A DNA stretch of 64,000 nucleotides from Garcia nutans (taxonomy: Eukaryota; Streptophyta; Magnoliopsida; Malpighiales; Euphorbiaceae), in assembly GCA_947685225.1 (NCBI GenBank), contig CANTUV010000014.1, forward strand, positions 8,680,001 through 8,744,000, given 5' to 3'. The position numbers were made by a program, and so were the translations under genes. The notes beneath the pieces were generated by a model, which was not told the origin of the DNA, ran no database searches, and worked only from the letters and a program-made list of their open reading frames with translations. This document shows positions 58,901 to 64,000 of the stretch, piece by piece (position 1 is the stretch's first letter; every line of letters starts with the position of its first letter).

Positions 58901-61900
58901 CATATATTTTGGTTTCTGAGGCTCACATAAAATCTTTGAAAATGGAGTTGAACTTTGTGGTCTGAAGTTTACCTGGATTGCACAGTCCTTTCTCCATGGA
59001 GACTATTTGATGGATTAATGCCATAGATGTATATCTTTATCCTCGAGGATTAGGCCTGGATATGACAGGTTGGTGGATTCTTTCCGCTTGAAGCTCTGAT
59101 GATGATGCCATTAATTTGGCACATGTTGAGGAGTTGGATCCATCATTATTAAATGCGTGCCTTGGATTTGCCTGAGTTGCGAGGCACACCGGATGTTGGC
59201 CCTAGTGCCTCTGCAGGATATAGGTGGATAATGTCACTCAGGAGCTTGCCTTCTTCAAGGCACAAGGCCGAAAGAAGGAACGCCTTCTATACTTCAACCT
59301 TTGCGAGTCCTCCCAGCCCCTAACAGCCATTTTTACTAAACTCAAAATTTTCAGATCTACCTGAATCTGGTGTCCACGTGCTGGAAAGTCATGGGAGATG
59401 CCACCTTACTGGGAAGTAGCTTCAACCTTGCTGGACCATCCTTACCTGATTCACCTAGCGATGCTATTTCCATTTCCTGAACGTTCACACCTTGGGTCTC
59501 TTTTCTCTGGCCTTGTTTTGGACCTTCTTTGCTTCTGTCCATCTCCTTCTCTGGCTGCTCTATTTCTTGTTTTTTCTGTTTTGTTTTGTTTATTGTCTGT
59601 TCCTTTTTTTTTTCTTTAAGTGTTCCTAGTTTTTACTTAAGCAGTAATAGTATTAAATGCGACTGAACTCATTTTTTAATGTGCTTTGCTTCTCTATTCT
59701 GCTGTTCTCTTTGTGCCCACTTAACACACTGTTCTTCTTGACTCTGCATTTTGTATTTGTGCATTGTTTTTTCTTTTCTTGTTTAGATTCTTTGTGATGA
59801 TGCTTTGAGGGTTAACTTTTATCACCACCTTGTAGAAAAGAGTTCAATTCTTGCATGTATTATAAATATTAAGTGCTAATTTGGTTAAACTCTTGAATTT
59901 GTTATGAGTAACAAGCATAAGTTTGGTTAAATATGGTTGAGTTTTTATGCTTATTAAGTGTTAATTTTGTTAAATAGATTTAATTAATTAATCTACATGT
60001 ATTAATAATTCATTTTAAAATTTCCTCCAAATTTATATTATGCTTATTAAGTGTTAATTTTGTAAAATAGATTTAATTAATTAATCTACATGTATTAATA
60101 ATTCATTTTAAAATTTCCTCCAAATTTATATTATTGCACCTTAACTCTCTCAAGCATGTGCCTTGCACCTAGTTTCCTTCCCCCTTGGCACCTTAGTGAG
60201 CCTTTGCCTGTAATAAGTAGCATTGGAACTGCTCTGGCCCTTCCTGAGGAATCCCATCCTAAAAGAAAGACCTGAAATAAGTGTAATTGAACATAAGAGG
60301 TTTAATAGTAGAACACTTTCATGTATCCTTTCTCCAATACTCTCTCTTTGTATGTCTGAAGTTGTCAGGTTAAATTGTTTGCAGATGACCCGAATGATGT
60401 GTAGTCTTTGATGGCTTTCACATTTTAAAAGCTATGGAGATTAAAAAAAAAACTACAGCTAAAGAATTTGTTATAGGTGTTGAAAGCTGGCACGTTGACT
60501 GTACTTTTGTGTAGCTTGCATTCATTGATTAATTTTTTGTATAATTTGAGTTGATGCAGTTTATTTAGGCTTAGATTCACTATATTTAATTCTCTTATGT
60601 CTGCTTTCCTATTTCATTTTGTTTCAGGCTAAGCTCCCTTCTGTTTTGAGGATCTATCGTGACACGCTTACTGCCAACATGAAAGCTGCTATTAAAACTG
60701 CAGTTGCAGAGCTGCTCCCTATTCTTGTGGTCCGTCATCTGGAGTCAGATTTCACACCTGGGGAACGAACAGTAGATGCAGATGGTAAGTTGAAAATATA
60801 ATATTCAGTAATTTTACAATAATGGAATATCTATTTTTTTTAGATTGGATTCAGTTGCTGTTGAATGATTTATCATTCGCTTCCATTTTATTTGATCTGT
60901 CTTTTAATATTTATTATGTGCTTTCATTTTATTTCTTCTGTCTTTTAACTCTTGTTGGCGACCCAGGTGGGGGTATATCTCTTGCTAGCAAGTTAAGGAG
61001 CTTGTCAACCGAAAGTTTTGTTCAGCTTTTAGGTGCTATTTTCAAGATTGTACAGGTAATGTATAATTCACTAGTATTGTCCCGATCATTGTGCTTTTGA
61101 AGTTTCTAGACGTATTGGAAATGCTTCATAGAAAATGTTGCTATAACTCCCAGACATTTCTTGGTTGTTTGGAACTGTTGAAGGTGGCCTTTTGCTGCGA
61201 AAATCCAGTTTTTGATTGCATGAAAGTAATAGCAATTATAGGAGTAGCTCAAAGAGAGACTGAGAATTGTGAATGTGAGCTATATATTATACCTGAAAAA
61301 TGTAGTTTGTGCACTCAAACTGGAGTACCATGGTTTGCTTATGACTTTTTGGCAGAGTGAGGTTATAGCAGTTTATAATTTGACCTATGACTTTAGTCTT
61401 TGAATTCAAGTGAGGCCTAGGTTGTTAGTCGCAAGTTCTGAATGTTGGGCATGCACAAATAGTATGACTGTATGAGTGCCCAGGTCAAAATAGTTTTTAC
61501 TTTTTCTGAATAGCTAAGCAATTTTATTGAGAAAGAAAGGAGTATTCACTGTAGGAATAATGTATCCTCCTACAAAACTCAAAACATAACTACAGGAAAA
61601 AACATGAATGAACAAACTAAAATAGCAGTACCCTCTAATAAAGTTGAATAGCAATCAACTAAACCCCTTTAAAAAGTGCTGGAAGTTAAGCTTTGCATAA
61701 AAGCACACATTACAATTTGAACCTCTAATTTTCTCATCAATTGAAGTCAGATGTAATATGATTTATTTTCTTTTAGTGAATGCAGGCACATTTAGTGCGG
61801 GCTGCTGAAGTGAAAAAGGCAATTGAGTGGATTATGTGCAACTTGGATGGCCACTATGCTGCTGATTCAGTTGCTACTGCAATTGCAGTTGGCGCTGCAG

Positions 61901-64000
61901 CCTCTGAAACAGCTACGGAGAGTGACATTCAGGGTGGTTTGGTTCCCCCATATTTGCCCCAAAGAAGTGCTTCCAAGGTTACTTCATCTCAAGGGAAAGC
62001 AAATGATGCGGCTAATCTCTCAAATATTTCTAGAAATTTCAGGTGAACTTTTCTGTCCTTAGGTTGGGTTTTATAATTTTGCTCATATTTTGTTTGATTT
62101 TTGTATAAAATCTTTCGCCTCTTATCAGAATTTACATTTAATAGGTATTTTCAGTCGGAATTTCTTAAAACCTTTACCTCATCAAGGATTATTACACATA
62201 CAAATACAATATTTATGTTGGCTTGGCTATGAATTTTAGTTATTATTGCGGTGCAATTATTTCTGAGGTTCAACTCCCTTGTGGAAAAAAAAATTTAAAG
62301 AACTCTTTTGATAGTTCTACATAATAAATACCAGATAAGTTTCAAGCAGTACTTGCTATGGGATATTAGAAGAAAATCTCAATTCAGTCCTGCTAGCCTT
62401 ATTCAAATAGGGATGGTGGTATTGCATTATTGAGTGAATTTTTCTTACTTTTGAAATTGGTGCTGCTACTTTTGTGGTAATACTTTCCAAGTGAACTCTG
62501 GTTATCCGTTCTTTTGGTTTTATATTTGGAGCGCTTTATTGTGTCAACAGTAGTACTAGTGAATGATTCAATCTCCTATTTACTGAAGCAATTATGCCTA
62601 ATGATTTTGGGATAGATTCTAGTCTGTGATCCCAATATGCTATTGACTGTTGATTATACTGAATACCTTTCAACTATGTTATCAAAGTGTTCGTAGCTTT
62701 GTGCCACCTTCTGATCCTAAGGTGAACTCTGAAGCTGTCTCCTGCTAAATTATGAGAGCTGCTTCGATGTTGGATTCCTTATGTTTTCCCCTGGACATAA
62801 AAAAGATACTGTAATCCATGTTTCGCAACTCCAGCTTGTTGGAATTCATCCAATCTACACACTAATTCCATGTGGTTTCCTTTCTCTTTTCTTAATAAAA
62901 AATTTATTCTCTTAGAAAAGTTTCATCTGATTTGTATAACTGACATTTTGGATCACAATTGAATACCTTTTTTTTCCCATTTTTGTGTGATATGTATCAT
63001 TGCCAAATGGGTTACCTGTAATTTTTTTGGACCCCCTATGATTAATAAAACCTGGGAATTTCTATAGTGTGTTCAAACCTTGGTGAAAGAATTTTATATA
63101 AATTTTGTAACTCAAGGTTGGCTGTAGTTGGGAACTGTAGAAATGGGGACCTTGCTTGGAAACATGCTTCACTGGTCATGATTTCAAGTTTTCAAGGGTT
63201 TGAAGTGGCCTTTGTTGCTGCTTAATGGTATTAATTGGTGCTTTGGCTCATATAAACACGTATTTGGCCAACCTCAAATATTATCCTAGTCTGTTCACAT
63301 GCCGCAGAATCAGTTGTGCTTGATAGTTGCTGTGAAGGGAATTTGAACTGTACTTTCATTTGTTATTGTCAGTTTGAATTCTTTTCTAAATTTGTGCCTG
63401 AAAATTAATGCTCCGAGGCATGATCATTTTTGGCAGGGCTGATGTATTACGAGAGAATGCAGAAGCTGTCTTTGCTGCTTGTGATGTGGCTCATGGAAGA
63501 TGGGCAAAGCTCCTTGGGGTCCGTGCTCTGTTTCATCCTAGGTTGAGATTGCAGGAGTTTTTGAGCATATACAGCCTTACTCAAGAGTTTATAACTGCTA
63601 CTGAGAAGGTATTCTTCTTTTCAGTCTTCCATAATTAAAGCAATAGAATTCAACTGCCAACTGCAGTGATGCTATTCATATTGCTAAACATAAACAGATA
63701 GGTGGAAGATTGGGATATAGTATTCGTGGAACGCTGCAATCACAGGCCAAGGCTTTTATTGATTTCCAGCATGAAATGCGAGTTAGTTTTCGAACTTTTT
63801 TGTTATGGGAATTCGTTATTTGTCATTTGGCTCACTCTTATATTGGCCATGGTAGATGACAAAGATTAAGACAGTGGTTGATCAAGAGACATGGGTGGAA
63901 GTTGATGTCCCTGATGAATTTCAGGCCATTGTTACCTTGCTGTTTTCTACCGAGGCCTTGATGTCAGAGGACGTGGATACTGCTCAAGGCAACATAGCAA
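52945..64000 (+). CDS. VPS54, GARP complex subunit (3' end beyond window), 11 exons seen
   Basis: Exons: 52945-53787, 54174-54236, 56559-56638, 57086-57200, 57969-58043, 60628-60784, 60967-61055, 61786-62042, 63437-63608, 63698-63781, 63856 to the window end. The 2080 nt give 693 residues with all phases consistent. The start is the ATG at 52945 (MDSQPSQLGRSPVDSPT); no in-frame ATG exists just upstream. Residues 1 to ~60 are Ser/Thr/Pro-rich. A long coiled coil spans ~180-264, typical of the N-terminal half of GARP/exocyst-type tethers. Later stretches such as DDLQHLLDGDELTGLHCFLH, AAIHDAGNTDVVILSKVKAR, NFRDRLLPLIVGLLRT and DVPDEFQAIVTLLF are recognised as plant VPS54. With VPS51, VPS52 and VPS53 it tethers endosome-derived vesicles at the trans-Golgi network. 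Plant VPS54 proteins are roughly 1000 residues, so about a third is missing here. Confidence 0.93.
55060..55515. repeat. Possible foldback MITE in VPS54 intron 2
   Basis: The left part contains TCCTCAAACTTTGA (about 55170) and the right part its inverted relative TCAAAGTTGAGGGT (about 55480). Both are followed by diverged flanking similarity, a pattern common in plant foldback MITEs. No target duplication was found. Confidence 0.35.
56866..57009. repeat. 72-bp tandem duplication in VPS54 intron 3
   Basis: Two units (56866-56937, 56938-57009) share TCCTTGGTGGCTTTAAATTT and neighbouring sequence, with few differences. Confidence 0.85.
58044..60627 (+). other. VPS54 intron 5 (2.6 kb)
   Basis: The longest VPS54 intron in view. 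Its middle (about 59040-59620) is unusually GC-balanced compared with other introns and carries short open frames on both strands. None resembles a known protein, so an old insertion is possible. A 93-bp tandem duplication lies at 59946-60131. Confidence 0.5.
59946..60131. repeat. 93-bp tandem duplication in VPS54 intron 5
   Basis: Two nearly identical 93-bp units (start 59946 and 60039) contain TATGCTTATTAAGTGTTAAT and ATTTCCTCCAAATTTATATT. The only difference seen is one T/A change near TTTTGT(T/A)AAATAG. Confidence 0.9.

Noticed and set aside
59357..59619. A hidden exon or gene in VPS54 intron 5
   Set aside because: Frames on both strands are short, and VPS54 exons 5 and 6 join in phase without it.

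Overview
This is a window of plant nuclear DNA, almost certainly from a eudicot. It is strongly AT-rich and holds two long, intron-rich single-copy genes separated by about 29 kb of nested, decayed transposable elements. All intron boundaries given were read by eye as GT..AG junctions that keep the protein frame; the family names come from recognising the proteins, not from a search.

Layout. (1) 1-3356: repeats, including a hairpin-bearing tandem repeat at the left edge and a small hAT-type element with a perfect 8-bp target duplication. (2) 3623-23967, + strand: a 13-exon gene for a Prune/exopolyphosphatase-like DHH-DHHA2 protein of 583 residues. Several canonical metal-binding positions are replaced, so it may be a pseudoenzyme. 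Its 9.2-kb intron 10 contains a Mutator-type foldback element and a copia retrotransposon in antisense orientation. The copia carries two hAT-type insertions, and one of those carries an RTE-type LINE, so four levels of nesting are readable. (3) 24.2-33.1 kb: AT-rich intergenic DNA with a 491-bp tandem triplication, a ~52-bp minisatellite and a second Mutator-type foldback element. (4) 33116-38800: an intact-ended LTR element (401/402-bp LTRs, 5-bp target duplication CTATC) without recognisable pol. Its LTR signals point to the minus strand, while its only gene lies on the plus strand with its own TATA box. (5) 39.8-49.6 kb: a Ty3/gypsy element with ~2.3-kb LTRs, a gag remnant and no pol. A SINE lies in its left LTR and a hAT element (43.6-47.1 kb) lies between gag and the right LTR. 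(6) 49.6-52.4 kb: a decayed second LINE copy and AT-rich inverted-repeat DNA. (7) 52945-64000 and beyond, + strand: the first 11 exons (693 residues) of VPS54, a subunit of the GARP vesicle-tethering complex.

The two host genes have no obvious functional link. The most unusual part is the LTR element at 33.1-38.8 kb. Its antisense gene is combined with four copies of a module made of a palindrome, a purine tract and an LTR-edge-like sequence, and the palindrome shows a compensatory base-pair change. The intron-10 nest is the clearest record of successive insertions.
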